Shown here: piece after piece, positions 7,708 to 17,680 of the stretch
How the letters are laid out: each line of letters opens with the position of its first letter
How positions within the stretch are numbered: position 1 is the first letter of the stretch
Assembly: GCF_029581195.1 (NCBI RefSeq)
Contig: NZ_CP120737.1
Location: 4,627,001 to 4,691,000 of the forward strand
Direction of reading: 5' to 3'
DNA length: 64,000 nt
Origin: Solwaraspora sp. WMMD791
GTDB taxonomy: Bacteria > Actinomycetota > Actinomycetes > Mycobacteriales > Micromonosporaceae
Notes under the pieces: generated by a model
The model's database searches: none
What the model saw: only the letters and a program-made list of their open reading frames with translations
What the model was told of the DNA's origin: nothing
Made by a program: the position numbers and the translations under genes

Positions 7708-9198
7708 GTGACGGCGCCTGTCGGACCCGCCCCACCACCGGCGATCACCGGTGAGATGCCGCGGGTCCGCACCCTGCGGACCCGCCGCAACGCCGAGCTC
7801 GGCCTGCTGGCACTCGCCCTGGTGGTGGTCGGGCTCTACGCGGCGGCCACCGAGGCGGCCGTGCTCGGCACCGTACGGGCCGGTTTCTGGGTGCCGACCG
7901 CCGTCGTCGGCCTGGTCTTCCTCGGCCTGCACCTGGTCATCCGGTTCTTCGCCCCGTACGCCGACCCGGCGCTGCTGCCGGCGGTCGCCCTGCTCAACGG
8001 CATCGGCGTCGGTTTCCTGCGCCGCTTCGACCTGGCCAGCGAGCCCGCCGCCGAGCGGCTCGACTTCCCGATCTTCGCCGGGACCGGCGGCCGGCAGCTG
8101 GCCTGGACCCTGGCCGCCGTCGTGCTCGCCGCCGGACTGCTGATCCTGGTCCGTGACCACCAGATCGTCGCCCGGTACGCCTACACCCTGGGCCTGGCCG
8201 GCATCGTGCTGGTGATGATCCCGGCGGTGCTGCCAGCCCGCTACTCCGAGATCAACGGTGCCAAGCTGTGGATCCTGATCGGCGGCTTCTCGATCCAGCC
8301 CGGCGAGTTCGCCAAACTGGCGCTGCTGTCGTTCTTCGCGTACTACCTGGTCCGTAAACGTGAGGTCCTCTCGCTGGCCAGCCGGCGGGTGCTCGGCATC
8401 GACTTCCCACGCGGCCGCGACCTCGGCCCGGTGCTGGTGGTCTGGCTGCTCAGCGTGATGGTCCTGGTGTTCCAGAAGGACCTCGGCACCTCGCTGCTGT
8501 ACTTCGGCATGTTCGTGGTGACGCTCTACATCGCCACCGAACGGGTCAGCTGGCTGATCATCGGTCTGCTGCTGTTCTTCGGCGGCGCGTTCCTCGCCTA
8601 CTACCTCGGCGGCATCGTCGGCGGCCCGTTCGCCAACTTCTACCAGCGGGCCAACATCTGGCTCGATCCGTTCTCCGACCCGTACGCCGACGGCTACCAG
8701 CTGGTCCAGGGGCTGCTCGGGCTCGGCACCGGAGGGCTGTTCGGCGCCGGACCCGGCGGCGGCCAGCCACTGAAGGTGCCCGAGGTACACAACGACTTCA
8801 TCTTCGCCGGCATCGGCGAGGAGATCGGGCTGTTCGGCCTCTCCGCGCTGCTGGTGGTCTATCTGCTGATCGCCGAGCGCGGGCTGCGGGCCGGGCTCGC
8901 GGTCCGGGACTCGTTCGGCAAACTGCTCGCCGGCGGACTGGCGTTCACCCTGTCCCTGCAGGTCTTCGTGATCGTCGGCGGGATCAGCGGGCTGATCCCG
9001 TTGACCGGCCAGACCACGCCGTTCCTGTCCGCCGGTGGCTCCTCGCTGATGGCGAACTGGCTGCTCGTGGCGATGCTGCTCCGGATCTCCGACGCGGGTC
9101 GCCGACCGGTCGCGGGCGCCGAACCCCGCCCACCCGGTACGCCCGCCGGACCGCCCGCCCAGCTGCACGGCGCCCCCACGGAGGTGATCCGCCGATGA
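7708..9198 (+). CDS. rodA: RodA: SEDS-family peptidoglycan glycosyltransferase
   Basis: This 496-residue polytopic membrane protein belongs to the SEDS family (FtsW/RodA/SpoVE). It polymerises lipid II into glycan strands and pairs with the class B PBP encoded next to it. Visible motifs are FSIQPGEFAKLALLSFFAYY, the large loop with NIWLDPFSDPYADGYQLVQG (20 residues), VHNDFIFAGIGEE, and LIPLTGQTTPFLSAGGSS at the end. The GTG start at 7708 follows GAAGGAA at good spacing. The stop overlaps the pbpA start (ATGA), as expected for a RodA-PBP2 pair. Confidence 0.95.
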   Translation: MTAPVGPAPPPAITGEMPRVRTLRTRRNAELGLLALALVVVGLYAAATEAAVLGTVRAGFWVPTAVVGLVFLGLHLVIRFFAPYADPALLPAVALLNGIGVGFLRRFDLASEPAAERLDFPIFAGTGGRQLAWTLAAVVLAAGLLILVRDHQIVARYAYTLGLAGIVLVMIPAVLPARYSEINGAKLWILIGGFSIQPGEFAKLALLSFFAYYLVRKREVLSLASRRVLGIDFPRGRDLGPVLVVWLLSVMVLVFQKDLGTSLLYFGMFVVTLYIATERVSWLIIGLLLFFGGAFLAYYLGGIVGGPFANFYQRANIWLDPFSDPYADGYQLVQGLLGLGTGGLFGAGPGGGQPLKVPEVHNDFIFAGIGEEIGLFGLSALLVVYLLIAERGLRAGLAVRDSFGKLLAGGLAFTLSLQVFVIVGGISGLIPLTGQTTPFLSAGGSSLMANWLLVAMLLRISDAGRRPVAGAEPRPPGTPAGPPAQLHGAPTEVIRR

Positions 9199-10703
9199 AC
9201 GCCCCGTTGCGCCGCGTCGGCGTGGTCATCATGGTCCTGTTCGGCCTGCTCTTCGTCAACCTGAACTGGGTGCAGGGCTACAAGGCCGAGGAGTACCGCA
9301 CCAGCGACTACAACGGTCGGGTCCAGGTCGCTGAGTACGACCGTCAACGCGGCAACATCGAGGCCGGCGGACGGGCCCTGGCCACCAGCACCGAGACCGA
9401 CGGCGAGCTGAAGTTCCTGCGTACCTACCCGGACAACGAGCTCTACGCGCACGTCGTCGGCTACAAGCCGGTCAACCTGGCCGCGATCGGCGTCGAACGG
9501 GCCGAGAACGAGTTCCTGGCCGGCACCAGCGACCAGCTCTTCGCCGACCGGGTACGGGACCTGTTCACCGGCGAGGAGACCGGCGGCGGCAACGTGCTGC
9601 TGACCATCAACCGCCGGGCCCAGGAGACCGCGTACCAGCAGTTGCTGGAGAACCGGGTCGGGGTCAGCCGGGGAGCGGCGGTCGCGATCGATCCGCGTAC
9701 CGGGGCGATCCAGGCGCTGGTCTCCCTGCCCAGCTACGACCCGAACCCGCTGTCCAGCCACGACACCGGTGCCGCCCAGGCGGCGTACGACGCGCTGGAG
9801 GGCGACCCGGACAAACCACTGCGCAACCGGGCACTCGGTGAGGTGCTGCCGCCCGGATCCACCTTCAAGGTGATCGTCGCCGCCGCAGCACTGGAGAACG
9901 GCACCACGATCGACACGCCGATCTCCGCCGGGCCGGTCTACCGCCACCCCGACTCCGGCACCGACATCCGCAACGCCGTCCCGTCGATCTGCCCGCAGGA
10001 CGAGGTGACTCTGATCACCGCGTTGACCGACTCCTGCAACACCGGGTTCGCCAAACTCGGCGTCGCGCTCGGCGCCGAGACGGTCAAGGCCAAGGCCCGC
10101 GACTTCGGATTCGAGGACGAGGAACAGGTGGTCGGCCGCACCAACGGCGACAGCGGGCTGCCGGTGGCCGCCAGCCGTACCGGGGACATCGCCAACCCGG
10201 ACGGCTCCGAGGACGGTGCCGCGTTGGCCCAGTCGTCGATCGGGCAGAACAACGTCCGGATGACCCCGCTGGAAGGCGCGATGATCGCGGCGGCGGTCGC
10301 CAACGGCGGCAGTCAGATGCGTCCGTACCTGGTGCAGCAGCTGCTGCACGCGGACCGGACCAGCAGCTACTACACGGCCGACCCCCGCGAGCTGCGGGAG
10401 CCGGTGAGTGGCTCGGTCGCCGCCGACCTGCAGGAGATGATGGTCAGCGTCGTCCGCAACGGCACCGGCCGCAACGCCCGCATCGACGGTTACACCGTCG
10501 GCGGCAAGACCGGCACCGCCCAGGCTGGCGAGGACGACCGCGACCACGGCTGGTTCATCGGCTTCGCAATCTCCCCCGACGGGGAGCCGATCTCGGCCGT
10601 CTGCGTCGTACTGGAGAACGCCGGCGACGGCGGCAGCGCCGAGGCGACCCGGATCTCCGGCCAGATCATGCGGGCGATCATCGCCGAGCGTGAGGGGCGA
10701 TGA
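9195..10703 (+). CDS. pbpA: PbpA: class B penicillin-binding protein (transpeptidase)
   Basis: This 502-residue protein is a transpeptidase that cross-links the glycan made by RodA. It has a short cytoplasmic start, one membrane anchor (residues 8-25, VVIMVLFGLLFVNLNWV), a dimerisation domain, and the penicillin-binding domain. The active-site motifs are PPGSTFKV (Ser-x-x-Lys), TDSCNTG (SxN) and GGKTGTAQ (KTG). It corresponds to mycobacterial PbpA (Rv0016c type), which sits in the same gene order. Its start is coupled to rodA, and its stop lies 1 base before the pknA ATG. Confidence 0.95.
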   Translation: MNAPLRRVGVVIMVLFGLLFVNLNWVQGYKAEEYRTSDYNGRVQVAEYDRQRGNIEAGGRALATSTETDGELKFLRTYPDNELYAHVVGYKPVNLAAIGVERAENEFLAGTSDQLFADRVRDLFTGEETGGGNVLLTINRRAQETAYQQLLENRVGVSRGAAVAIDPRTGAIQALVSLPSYDPNPLSSHDTGAAQAAYDALEGDPDKPLRNRALGEVLPPGSTFKVIVAAAALENGTTIDTPISAGPVYRHPDSGTDIRNAVPSICPQDEVTLITALTDSCNTGFAKLGVALGAETVKAKARDFGFEDEEQVVGRTNGDSGLPVAASRTGDIANPDGSEDGAALAQSSIGQNNVRMTPLEGAMIAAAVANGGSQMRPYLVQQLLHADRTSSYYTADPRELREPVSGSVAADLQEMMVSVVRNGTGRNARIDGYTVGGKTGTAQAGEDDRDHGWFIGFAISPDGEPISAVCVVLENAGDGGSAEATRISGQIMRAIIAEREGR

Positions 10704-10704
10704 G

Positions 10705-12177
10705 ATGCTGAGCTCCGGGGTCCTGCTGGGTGGCCGGTACCGGCTCGACGAGCGCATCGCCAGCGGCGGGATGGGCGACGTGTGGCGCGGCACCGACGAG
10801 GTGCTGGGCCGTACCGTCGCGGTGAAGAGCCTGCTCCCCGCGCTGCTGGAGGAGCCCGGCTTCGCCGAGCGGTTCCGGGGTGAGGCCCGGACCATGGCCA
10901 CCATCAACCACCCCGGCGTGGTCGACGTCTACGACTACGGCAGCGACAAGCACATCGCCTTCCTGGTGATGGAGTACGTCGAGGGCGACGCGCTGTCGCG
11001 CACCCTGTCCCGGGTCGGCCGGCTCACCCCGGCCCGCACGATGGCGCTGGTCGCCCAGGCCGCCGATGCGCTGCACGCCGCCCACGAGAAGGGCATCGTG
11101 CACCGCGACGTCAAGCCGGGCAACCTGCTGGTCCGGCCGAACGGCACCCTGGTGCTCACCGACTTCGGCATCGCCCGTTCCGAGATGGTCGGGCAGTTGA
11201 CCGCCGCCGGCTCGGTGCTGGGCACCGCCTCGTACATCTCGCCGGAACAGGCCTCCGGCGCGGTGGCGACGCCCGCGTCGGACGTGTACGCCCTCGGGGT
11301 CGTCGCCTACCAGTGCCTCTCCGGTCGGCGGCCCTTCGAAGGCGACAATCCGCTCGAGATCGCCATGAAACACGTACGGGAGATGCCCCGCGCGTTGCCG
11401 TCGGACATCCCGCCCGTGGTCCGCAGCATCGTCGAGCGGGCGTTGGCGAAGGACCCGTCGGCCCGCTGGCCGACCGCCGCAGCCCTGGCCGCGGTTACCC
11501 GGCAGGCCGCCACCACCCTCGCCGGGCAGCCCCGCCCGCCGGCCACCGGACACCATCCGGGGGCCGGACATCCCGGGGCGGCCCCCCGGCCGCCGGTCGC
11601 TGGCCGGCCGACCTCCGGCGCGCCGATCTCCCCGGTCGGCCCGATGTCACCCGGCCCGGTCCCGCCGGCACCCCGGCCGCCGCAGGGACCGCCGATCTCC
11701 GGGGCTCCCGGCTACCGCCCGCCGGGCCCGCCGATCTCCGGGGCACCCGGCTACCGGCCACCCGCGCCGGCGCAGCCCGGCGGTTATCCGCCTCCCGGGT
11801 ATCCGCAGCGCCCCGCAGCGCCGGCCCGGCCGCCGCTGGGCCCGCACCAGCAGCCCAACCCGTACGGTTACCAGCGCCCGGCACCCGCACCGCCCCGCTC
11901 CGGCGGCTCGGTGTCCCGGCAGCTCTTCACCGTCCTGGCCATCATTCTCGGCGTGATCGTCGCCCTGGTCTGCAGCGGCCTGGCCATCTACCTGGTCAGG
12001 GACAGCATCGCCAGCACGGGTGCACTCGGTCAGCCCGTGGTGCGATTGGTTACGGCTGAGAACCAGATGGCATCCGGACACGTCGAAATTCATGTCGGGG
12101 CCGTACCGTCTGTGGAAGGACATGGCACCGCCAGGCATGATCACGACCATCTGAGCGAAGGACGACAAGGACGATGA
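10705..12177 (+). CDS. pknA: PknA: transmembrane Ser/Thr protein kinase
   Basis: Kinase domain at residues 8-270: glycine loop IASGGMGDVW, catalytic Lys in VAVKSL, HRDVKPGNLL, DFGIAR (DFG) and SPEQASG (APE equivalent). A long Pro-rich linker with GAPGYRPPGPPIS-type repeats follows, then a membrane segment (FTVLAIILGVIVALVCSGL) and a short extracellular tail. There are no PASTA repeats, as in mycobacterial PknA. The ATG at 10705 is preferred over the GTG at 10690 because GAGGGG lies 7 bases before it. Its stop overlaps the pknB start (ATGA). It controls cell shape and division by phosphorylating wall and septal proteins. Confidence 0.93.
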   Translation: MLSSGVLLGGRYRLDERIASGGMGDVWRGTDEVLGRTVAVKSLLPALLEEPGFAERFRGEARTMATINHPGVVDVYDYGSDKHIAFLVMEYVEGDALSRTLSRVGRLTPARTMALVAQAADALHAAHEKGIVHRDVKPGNLLVRPNGTLVLTDFGIARSEMVGQLTAAGSVLGTASYISPEQASGAVATPASDVYALGVVAYQCLSGRRPFEGDNPLEIAMKHVREMPRALPSDIPPVVRSIVERALAKDPSARWPTAAALAAVTRQAATTLAGQPRPPATGHHPGAGHPGAAPRPPVAGRPTSGAPISPVGPMSPGPVPPAPRPPQGPPISGAPGYRPPGPPISGAPGYRPPAPAQPGGYPPPGYPQRPAAPARPPLGPHQQPNPYGYQRPAPAPPRSGGSVSRQLFTVLAIILGVIVALVCSGLAIYLVRDSIASTGALGQPVVRLVTAENQMASGHVEIHVGAVPSVEGHGTARHDHDHLSEGRQGR

Positions 12178-14000
12178 CCGCGCAGGCTCGCCTGCTAGGT
12201 GGCAGGTACCAGGTCGGCGAGTTGCTCGGCTATGGCGGCATGGCCGAGGTCCATCGCGGCCGCGACCTCCGACTCGGACGCGACGTCGCGATCAAGATGC
12301 TGCGTACCGACCTTGCCCGGGACCGGACGTTCCAGGAGCGCTTCCGGCGCGAGGCACAGAATTCCGCCTCGCTCAACCACCCGGCGATCGTCGCGGTCTA
12401 CGACACCGGTGAGGAGTACGCCCCGACCGGCGAGACCCTGCCGTTCATCGTCATGGAGTTCGTCAACGGGCGCACCCTCAAGGAGGTGCTCGCCGCCGAG
12501 GGCCGGCTGAACCCGCGTCGCGCCCTGGAGTTCTGTGCCGACATCTGCGCCGCTCTGGAGTTCAGCCACCGGCACGGCATCATCCACCGGGACATCAAGC
12601 CGGGCAACGTGATGCTCACCCAGACCGGCCAGGTCAAGGTGATGGACTTCGGCATCGCCCGGGCGTTGGCCAGCGGCGCCACCACGATGACCCAGACCTC
12701 GGCGGTGATCGGCACCGCGCAGTACCTCTCCCCGGAACAGGCCCGCGGCGAGTCGGTGGACGCCCGGTCGGACGTCTACGCCGCCGGCTGTGTGCTGTTC
12801 GAACTGCTCTGCGGCCACCCGCCGTTCGTCGGTGACAGCCCGGTCAGCGTCGCCTACCAGCACGTCCGGGAGGACCCGCGCGCGCCCAGCGACATCAACC
12901 GGGACGTGACGCCGGCGATCGACGCGATCGTGCTGAAGGCCCTGGCGAAGAACCCGGTCAACCGCTACCAGAGCGCCGGCGAGATGCGCGCCGACCTGCT
13001 GCGGGCTGCCACCGGCCGGCCGGTGCTGGCCACCCCGGTGCTGCGCCAGGACGAGACGGTCGCGATGGGTGCGACCAGCCGGACCGGTTCCACCCAGCGG
13101 ATCCCGGCCGGTGCCGGCGGTGGCACGTCGTCGCGGCGTACCTCGCCGGCGGTCATCGCCGGGCTCAGCGTGCTCGGCGTGATGGCGGTGGTCGCCCTCG
13201 CCGCCGGGCTGATCTACGCCACCACGAACGAGGAGGAGCCTCCGACGGTGGCGCTGCCGAGCCTGGTCGGTCTGCCGATCGAGCAGGCCCGCCTGGAGAT
13301 CAACAACCTCCGGCTCGTCTCCGAGGAGACGACCCGCGAGGAGCCGGACTGCACCTTGAACACGGTCCTCGATCAGTCCCCGGAGCCGGGCCAGGTCGAG
13401 CCCGGCAGCGAGGTCGCGCTCACCGTCTGCGCCGGCCCGGGGACCGTGCAGGTCCCGTCGTTGGACGGCTTCACCCGGGACGCCGCCGAGCGGGCGCTCG
13501 CCGACCGTGATCTGGTTGCCGAGTTCGAGGAGGTCGACAGCTCCGCACCCAAGGACCAGGTCGTCGCCGTGCCGGCGGCCGGTACGGCGGTCGAGCCCGG
13601 CACCGTGGTCGAGGTGCATGTCTCCCTCAACAACCTGCGCGAGGTGCCCAACGTCGTCGGTCGCACCGAGGCCGACGCGGTCGCCGCGCTGGAGAACGCC
13701 GGGTTCGACGTCCGGGTCATCGACGGTGACCCGGTCAACCCCGCCGACGCCGGCCGGGTCACCAGCCAGAGCCCGAGCCGGGGCGAACAGCGGGTCAACT
13801 CCCGGGTCGAGATCGTGGTCAGCCAGGCGCTCGAGCCCGAGCCCCCACCGAGCCCGACGTCGTCGCCGACGCCGAGCAGTACGCCGACCAGCCCGCCGCC
13901 CGACCCGGGCGACGGTGACGGCGGTGGCGGCGGTACGGGCGGCGGTGGGACCGGTAGCCCGCTCCTGCCCGTGCCGAGCCTCACCGGGCTGGTCGACTGA
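12174..14000 (+). CDS. pknB: PknB: PASTA-domain Ser/Thr protein kinase
   Basis: PknB is a receptor kinase that senses muropeptides or lipid II through external PASTA domains. Its kinase domain (about residues 11-275) shows LGYGGMAEVHRG, VAIKML, HRDIKPGNVM, DFGIAR and SPEQARGE. A juxtamembrane linker and one membrane segment (VIAGLSVLGVMAVVALAAGL, about 323-343) follow. Three PASTA repeats start near VALPSLVGLPIEQAR, VQVPSLDGFTRDAAE and REVPNVVGRTEADAV. The usual count in mycobacteria is four, so this receptor is one repeat shorter. A Pro/Gly-rich tail ends the protein. Confidence 0.95.
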   Translation: MTAQARLLGGRYQVGELLGYGGMAEVHRGRDLRLGRDVAIKMLRTDLARDRTFQERFRREAQNSASLNHPAIVAVYDTGEEYAPTGETLPFIVMEFVNGRTLKEVLAAEGRLNPRRALEFCADICAALEFSHRHGIIHRDIKPGNVMLTQTGQVKVMDFGIARALASGATTMTQTSAVIGTAQYLSPEQARGESVDARSDVYAAGCVLFELLCGHPPFVGDSPVSVAYQHVREDPRAPSDINRDVTPAIDAIVLKALAKNPVNRYQSAGEMRADLLRAATGRPVLATPVLRQDETVAMGATSRTGSTQRIPAGAGGGTSSRRTSPAVIAGLSVLGVMAVVALAAGLIYATTNEEEPPTVALPSLVGLPIEQARLEINNLRLVSEETTREEPDCTLNTVLDQSPEPGQVEPGSEVALTVCAGPGTVQVPSLDGFTRDAAERALADRDLVAEFEEVDSSAPKDQVVAVPAAGTAVEPGTVVEVHVSLNNLREVPNVVGRTEADAVAALENAGFDVRVIDGDPVNPADAGRVTSQSPSRGEQRVNSRVEIVVSQALEPEPPPSPTSSPTPSSTPTSPPPDPGDGDGGGGGTGGGGTGSPLLPVPSLTGLVD

Positions 14001-14081
14001 CGCGGGTCCGGCGACTGACGCGGGTCCGGCGGCGACTGACGCAGCCGGGCCGGGGTCCGCAGCCGGGCCGGGGTCCGGCCG

Positions 14082-14732
14082 TCAGGCGGCGGCGAACGCG
14101 GCGCGACGTCGGGCGTCGACCTCGGCGGCCAGTCGCGGTGCCCGCTCCCGGGCCTGCGGCAGGCCGCAGTCGGCCAGCCAGTTCGCCAGCATCAGGTGAC
14201 CGCCCTCGGTGAGCACCGACTCCGGGTGGAACTGCACGCCTTCCACCGGCAGGTGCCGGTGCCGCATCGCCATCACCACCCCGGACGGGGTCCGGCCGGT
14301 CACCTCGATCTCGTCCGGCAGCGTCTCGGCGCGCACGGCGAGCGAGTGGTACCGGGTCGCGGTGAACGGCTCAGGCAGGCCGGCCAGGACCCCGGCCCCG
14401 GTGTGGTGCACCTGGGAGGTCTTGCCGTGCAGCAGCTCCGGCGCGCGTTCGACGACGGCACCGTACGCGGCCCCGATCGCCTGATGCCCCAGGCAGACGC
14501 CGAAGATCGGCAGCTGTCCGGCGTACCGCCGGATCACGTCCAGGCAGATGCCGGCCCGGTCCGGGTCGCCGGGCCCGGGGGAGAGCAGGATGCCGGCGAC
14601 GTCGAACCGGCCCACCTCGTCGACGGTGACCTGGTCGTTGCGCTGGACCTCGCACTCGGCCCCGAGCTGACCCAGGTACTGCACCAGGTTGAAGACGAAC
14701 GAGTCGTAGTTGTCGATCACCAGTACGCGCAC
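14082..14732 (-). CDS. trpG: TrpG/PabA-type glutamine amidotransferase
   Basis: This 216-residue class I amidotransferase supplies ammonia from glutamine to an anthranilate or aminodeoxychorismate synthase partner. It contains VIDNYDSFVFNLVQYLGQLG (20 residues), LLSPGPGDP (oxyanion), GVCLGHQAIG with the nucleophilic Cys, and GVQFHPESVLTEGG with the catalytic His and Glu. The same gene lies next to pknB in mycobacteria, where it is called trpG. PabA is an equally good name because the partner is not encoded here. The start is GTG at 14732. Confidence 0.92.
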   Translation of the reverse strand: MRVLVIDNYDSFVFNLVQYLGQLGAECEVQRNDQVTVDEVGRFDVAGILLSPGPGDPDRAGICLDVIRRYAGQLPIFGVCLGHQAIGAAYGAVVERAPELLHGKTSQVHHTGAGVLAGLPEPFTATRYHSLAVRAETLPDEIEVTGRTPSGVVMAMRHRHLPVEGVQFHPESVLTEGGHLMLANWLADCGLPQARERAPRLAAEVDARRRAAFAAA

Positions 14733-14746
14733 GTGGCCGCCTCGCC

Positions 14747-15064
14747 CTAGTCGACGTTCACATCAGGTGGTACGGGGTTGTTCGTCCCGGTGTCGTACGG
14801 CAGGTCGTGCTCGTCGAGCCCGCCACCGTCCGGGTCACCACCACCGCTGTCCGGGTCGCCACCGCCGGCCGGACCGTCACCGGGGTCGCCGCCGGTCCCG
14901 TCCCCGCCGTCGGTCACCTGTACGTCGTCGAACGGCAGCAGCGGCTCGGCCCACGGGAAGACGACGTACCAGAGCAGCGCCACCGACAACCCGGCGAGCA
15001 GCACCGAACCGATCAGCTTGCCGGGCAGGCCGAACGGGAGCTTGCGCCAGATCCAGGCGTACAC
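14747..15064 (-). CDS. Small membrane protein with Gly/Asp-rich tail
   Basis: This 105-residue protein has one membrane segment (residues 16-37, LIGSVLLAGLSVALLWYVVF) and an external tail rich in Gly and Asp (GGDPGDGPAGGGDPDSGGGD). The cytoplasmic start WIWRKLPFGLPGK is basic and amphipathic. It sits between the sortase gene and trpG with only 2 and 14 bases of spacing, so it belongs to the same transcript. I do not recognise a named family. An envelope role is inferred from context. Confidence 0.8.
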   Translation of the reverse strand: MYAWIWRKLPFGLPGKLIGSVLLAGLSVALLWYVVFPWAEPLLPFDDVQVTDGGDGTGGDPGDGPAGGGDPDSGGGDPDGGGLDEHDLPYDTGTNNPVPPDVNVD

Positions 15065-15066
15065 GG

Positions 15067-16329
15067 TCAGCCGCCGAGTTCCGCCGGCCGGCCGTCGGCC
15101 TTGGGCTGGCTGCGCACGAGCTCGGCGTGGACGATGAGCCGCTGGTAGTTGTCGAACTTCGGATGGCAGGTGGTCAAGGTGAGCATCGCCTCGGTGGGCT
15201 GCGCCCGGCGGTCGCCGGGGACCGGGGCGACGACCTCGGTCTGGTTGGGCAGCACGATGTGGTTGCGGGTGACGGCGTAGATGTGCCAGGTGTCGCGGTC
15301 CTCGACGACGATGGTGTCACCGTCGCGCAGCTCGTCCAGCCGCCAGAAGGTGGCCCGGTTCCGGTGCCCGGCGACCGAGAAGTTGCCCACCTGGCCGGGC
15401 TGGGCGCTGTCCGGGTAGTGACCGGGTGCGTACCGGATGTCGTCCTGCTCGACGCCCTCGACCACGACCCAGTTCTTGTCCAGTTTCGGGATGTAGAGCC
15501 CGGCGACCGGGGTGCCCTGGACCTGGGGGGCGGCGGGCTCCGGCGACGGTGACGGCCCGTCGCTGACCACCGGCGCGGGAACCTCGGCCCACTGTTGGGC
15601 GAGTTGTTCGCTCAGGTCGTTCTGGTGGGCGTTGACGATGACGGACTTGCCCCAGATCTCGTAGCCGGCGAAGAGCAGCACGATCATGCCGAACGTGATC
15701 AACAGCTCGCCGCTGACCCGGGCGGCGGTCCGCAGCCGGGTCCAGACCGTGGGCCGGGTCAGCTCCGAATAGACGCTCTTGTAGCCGCTGTCGGTGCGCT
15801 CGGGCCGGAGCTTGACCACCCGCTCACCCCGACGGGCCGGTGGCTTTCCGTCGTCGGCCCCGGCGCGGTCGGCACCCGTGCTGCCCGCACCGGCGCGGTC
15901 CGCTCCCGCGCCCTCGCGCCTGGTCGACGGCGGGATGCTGCCGTCCGTCGGCGGCTGGTAGCTGCTGACCACGACCGGTAGCACGGTGGTGGAGGCGGCC
16001 GACTCCGTCGGGTATGCCGGGATCACCGCGGTGAGGGCCGCGCTGGGCGGGACCGACGGCGGGGCGAAGCGCCGCTGGCCCGGCTGCTGTTGCTGCTGGC
16101 CCGGCTGCTGTTGCTGCTGGCTCGGCTGTTGTTGGCCGACCTGCTGATGACGACCTGGCGTGTCCGGGCTGGTGGAGTGGCGGCCGGTACCTGGCCCGCT
16201 CGCCGAGGGTGGGGTGAGGCCGGTGAACCGGGGCAGGACGGCGGTGGCGTCGTCAGGTGGCCGGTAGGCCTGGTGCGGGTCCACCTCATCCGGCCTGCCG
16301 GCCTGCTGTTGCGGCCCTGCCCAGGTCAT
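15067..16329 (-). CDS. Class E sortase
   Basis: This 420-residue protein has a long Gln/Pro-rich cytoplasmic start (Q-rich runs near residues 65-90), a membrane segment near residues 215-235 ([20 protein letters not shown], 20 residues) and a sortase domain. Catalytic residues are visible: His in [10 protein letters not shown], Cys in TLTTCHPKF and Arg in [11 protein letters not shown]. The LTTC-HP form is typical of class E sortases in high-G+C actinobacteria, which usually recognise LAXTG-type signals. The ATG at 16329 overlaps the stop of the DUF881 gene. An open frame extends further upstream but overlaps that gene and is not used. Confidence 0.93.
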   Translation of the reverse strand: MTWAGPQQQAGRPDEVDPHQAYRPPDDATAVLPRFTGLTPPSASGPGTGRHSTSPDTPGRHQQVGQQQPSQQQQQPGQQQQQPGQRRFAPPSVPPSAALTAVIPAYPTESAASTTVLPVVVSSYQPPTDGSIPPSTRREGAGADRAGAGSTGADRAGADDGKPPARRGERVVKLRPERTDSGYKSVYSELTRPTVWTRLRTAARVSGELLITFGMIVLLFAGYEIWGKSVIVNAHQNDLSEQLAQQWAEVPAPVVSDGPSPSPEPAAPQVQGTPVAGLYIPKLDKNWVVVEGVEQDDIRYAPGHYPDSAQPGQVGNFSVAGHRNRATFWRLDELRDGDTIVVEDRDTWHIYAVTRNHIVLPNQTEVVAPVPGDRRAQPTEAMLTLTTCHPKFDNYQRLIVHAELVRSQPKADGRPAELGG

Positions 16330-17138
16330 CGGGCTGTCTCCGGCACTGTCGTGTGGTGCAGGGCGGTCGAGCCGTCGAACGCCGGGACGCTCAGCTCCGA
16401 CTCGACCGTCTGCTGGTAGCCGAGCTGGAAGTGGGTCACCGCGTCCCGGAACAACTGCACCCCTTCGGAGTCGTCCAGCGCCTGCTGCAGGGCGGTCGGG
16501 TCGCCGATGGCGGCTATCCGGAAGGGCGGCGAGTAGACCCCGCCGTGCAACAGCAGCGTGTTTCCGACACAGCGTACCGCGCTGGTGGACAACACCCGTA
16601 CATCCATGATTGACATGGCCTCCGCGCCGCCGGCCCAGAGCGCGTTCACCACGGCCTGGACGTCCCCCTGGTGCACTACCAGGTCGTCGTTGCTGGCGCC
16701 GTCGGGTAGGTCGGCCAGCCGGGGTGCGTCGTCGAGCTCGACGACGATGCCCGGTCCGGCCAGCGCGGTGAAGCCGGCCGCGGCGCGGTTGGCCTCGACC
16801 CGGGCCCGCTGGTCGGCGATCGGCTGGTCGGACCCGGCGACGATGCTCGCCTGCTGGTCGACCTGCTCGCGCAGCGCGGCGGCGCGTTCCTCGGCGACCG
16901 CCAGCTGGCTGCGGCTGTCCTCGATCAGCTGGGTGAGCTGGGGGCGGCGATCCTCCCGCAGGCTGGTGCCGCCGGCGGTGGTGGCGGTGGTGGTGAAGAG
17001 CAGCCCGGCGAGCAGGGCGATCAGCGGCACTCCGCTGGACCAGCCGAACTGCCGGCGGCCGGGCCGTCGGCGATGGAGCCCGCCCAGCGCTCGGCGTACG
17101 ACGTCCCGCCAGGACGCGCTGCCGGAGGTGTATTCCAC
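16326..17138 (-). CDS. DUF881 membrane protein
   Basis: DUF881 proteins are conserved next to crgA and the kinase cluster in actinobacteria. Their function is not known. This one has a membrane segment near residues 32-50 ([15 protein letters not shown]), a coiled-coil stretch ([20 protein letters not shown]) and the DUF881 fold with [34 protein letters not shown], and [11 protein letters not shown]. The GTG at 17138 is chosen because GGAAGGGG lies 5 bases before it, giving 270 residues. The open frame extends to 17276 without a better start. It is the first gene of the DUF881-sortase-small gene-trpG group, divergent from crgA. Confidence 0.92.
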   Translation of the reverse strand: MEYTSGSASWRDVVRRALGGLHRRRPGRRQFGWSSGVPLIALLAGLLFTTTATTAGGTSLREDRRPQLTQLIEDSRSQLAVAEERAAALREQVDQQASIVAGSDQPIADQRARVEANRAAAGFTALAGPGIVVELDDAPRLADLPDGASNDDLVVHQGDVQAVVNALWAGGAEAMSIMDVRVLSTSAVRCVGNTLLLHGGVYSPPFRIAAIGDPTALQQALDDSEGVQLFRDAVTHFQLGYQQTVESELSVPAFDGSTALHHTTVPETAR

Positions 17139-17368
17139 TGCAGCCCCTTCCGGCCCGGTAGCCATCGACAACTGTCCGCATAGTGGACTTCCGTTGGTGC
17201 GTATCGCACCTGGTGTCCCTGGTTGTGTCCAAATGTCGCCGCTGCTCCGCCGCCGTCCATGGCCGGAACGCGCCAACTTGACTACGCTAGCTCCTGAACA
17301 TTATTGGCCATGGACCGTCGCCGCTGCGTCCGGTTACCGGGCCGGATGATTGCCACCAGGAGAGCGTC

Positions 17369-17632
17369 GTGCCCAAGTCGCAGGTTCGCAAGAAGAAGGT
17401 CTACACCCCGCCGACCGATGTCCGGCCCACCCAGACGGCTGCCACCCGCAAGCCGAGCCCGATCTGGCTGCCGATCGCTGCGGTCTCGTTGATCGTCTTC
17501 GGGATCGGTTGGCTCGTCGTCTACTACCTGTCGGAGACGGCGTACCCCGTGGCGACCTGGGGTTACTGGAACCTCGCGGTCGGGTTCGGAGCGATGGTCA
17601 GCTCGCTGATCCTGTTGTCCCGCTGGCGCTGA
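17369..17632 (+). CDS. crgA: CrgA: cell division protein
   Basis: An 87-residue, two-span membrane protein. It begins MPKSQVRKKKVYTPP, the hallmark basic start of CrgA, followed by membrane spans at residues 31-51 (PIWLPIAAVSLIVFGIGWLV, 20 residues) and 64-83 (WNLAVGFGAMVSSLILLS). CrgA works at the septum, inhibits FtsZ ring formation in Streptomyces and recruits division proteins in mycobacteria. The start is GTG with CAGGAG nearby. It is divergent from DUF881 with a 230-base spacer. Confidence 0.96.
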   Translation: MPKSQVRKKKVYTPPTDVRPTQTAATRKPSPIWLPIAAVSLIVFGIGWLVVYYLSETAYPVATWGYWNLAVGFGAMVSSLILLSRWR

Positions 17633-17647
17633 GATCGTCGGATGCGC

Positions 17648-17680
17648 GGTCAGCCCGGCCGGTTTCCCGTCGGGCTGACC
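17648..17680 (+). terminator. Hairpin terminator after crgA
   Basis: The 10-bp arms GGTCAGCCCG and CGGGCTGACC enclose a 13-base loop, starting 16 bases after the crgA stop. More GGTCGG/CCGACC-like repeats follow up to about 17720. There is no long T-run, which is common for actinomycete terminators. Confidence 0.6.

Noticed and set aside
7336-9168. 610-residue open frame opposite rodA
   Set aside because: It is antisense to a clear rodA gene and is a G+C-driven shadow with Gln/Glu/Asp-rich, motif-free sequence.
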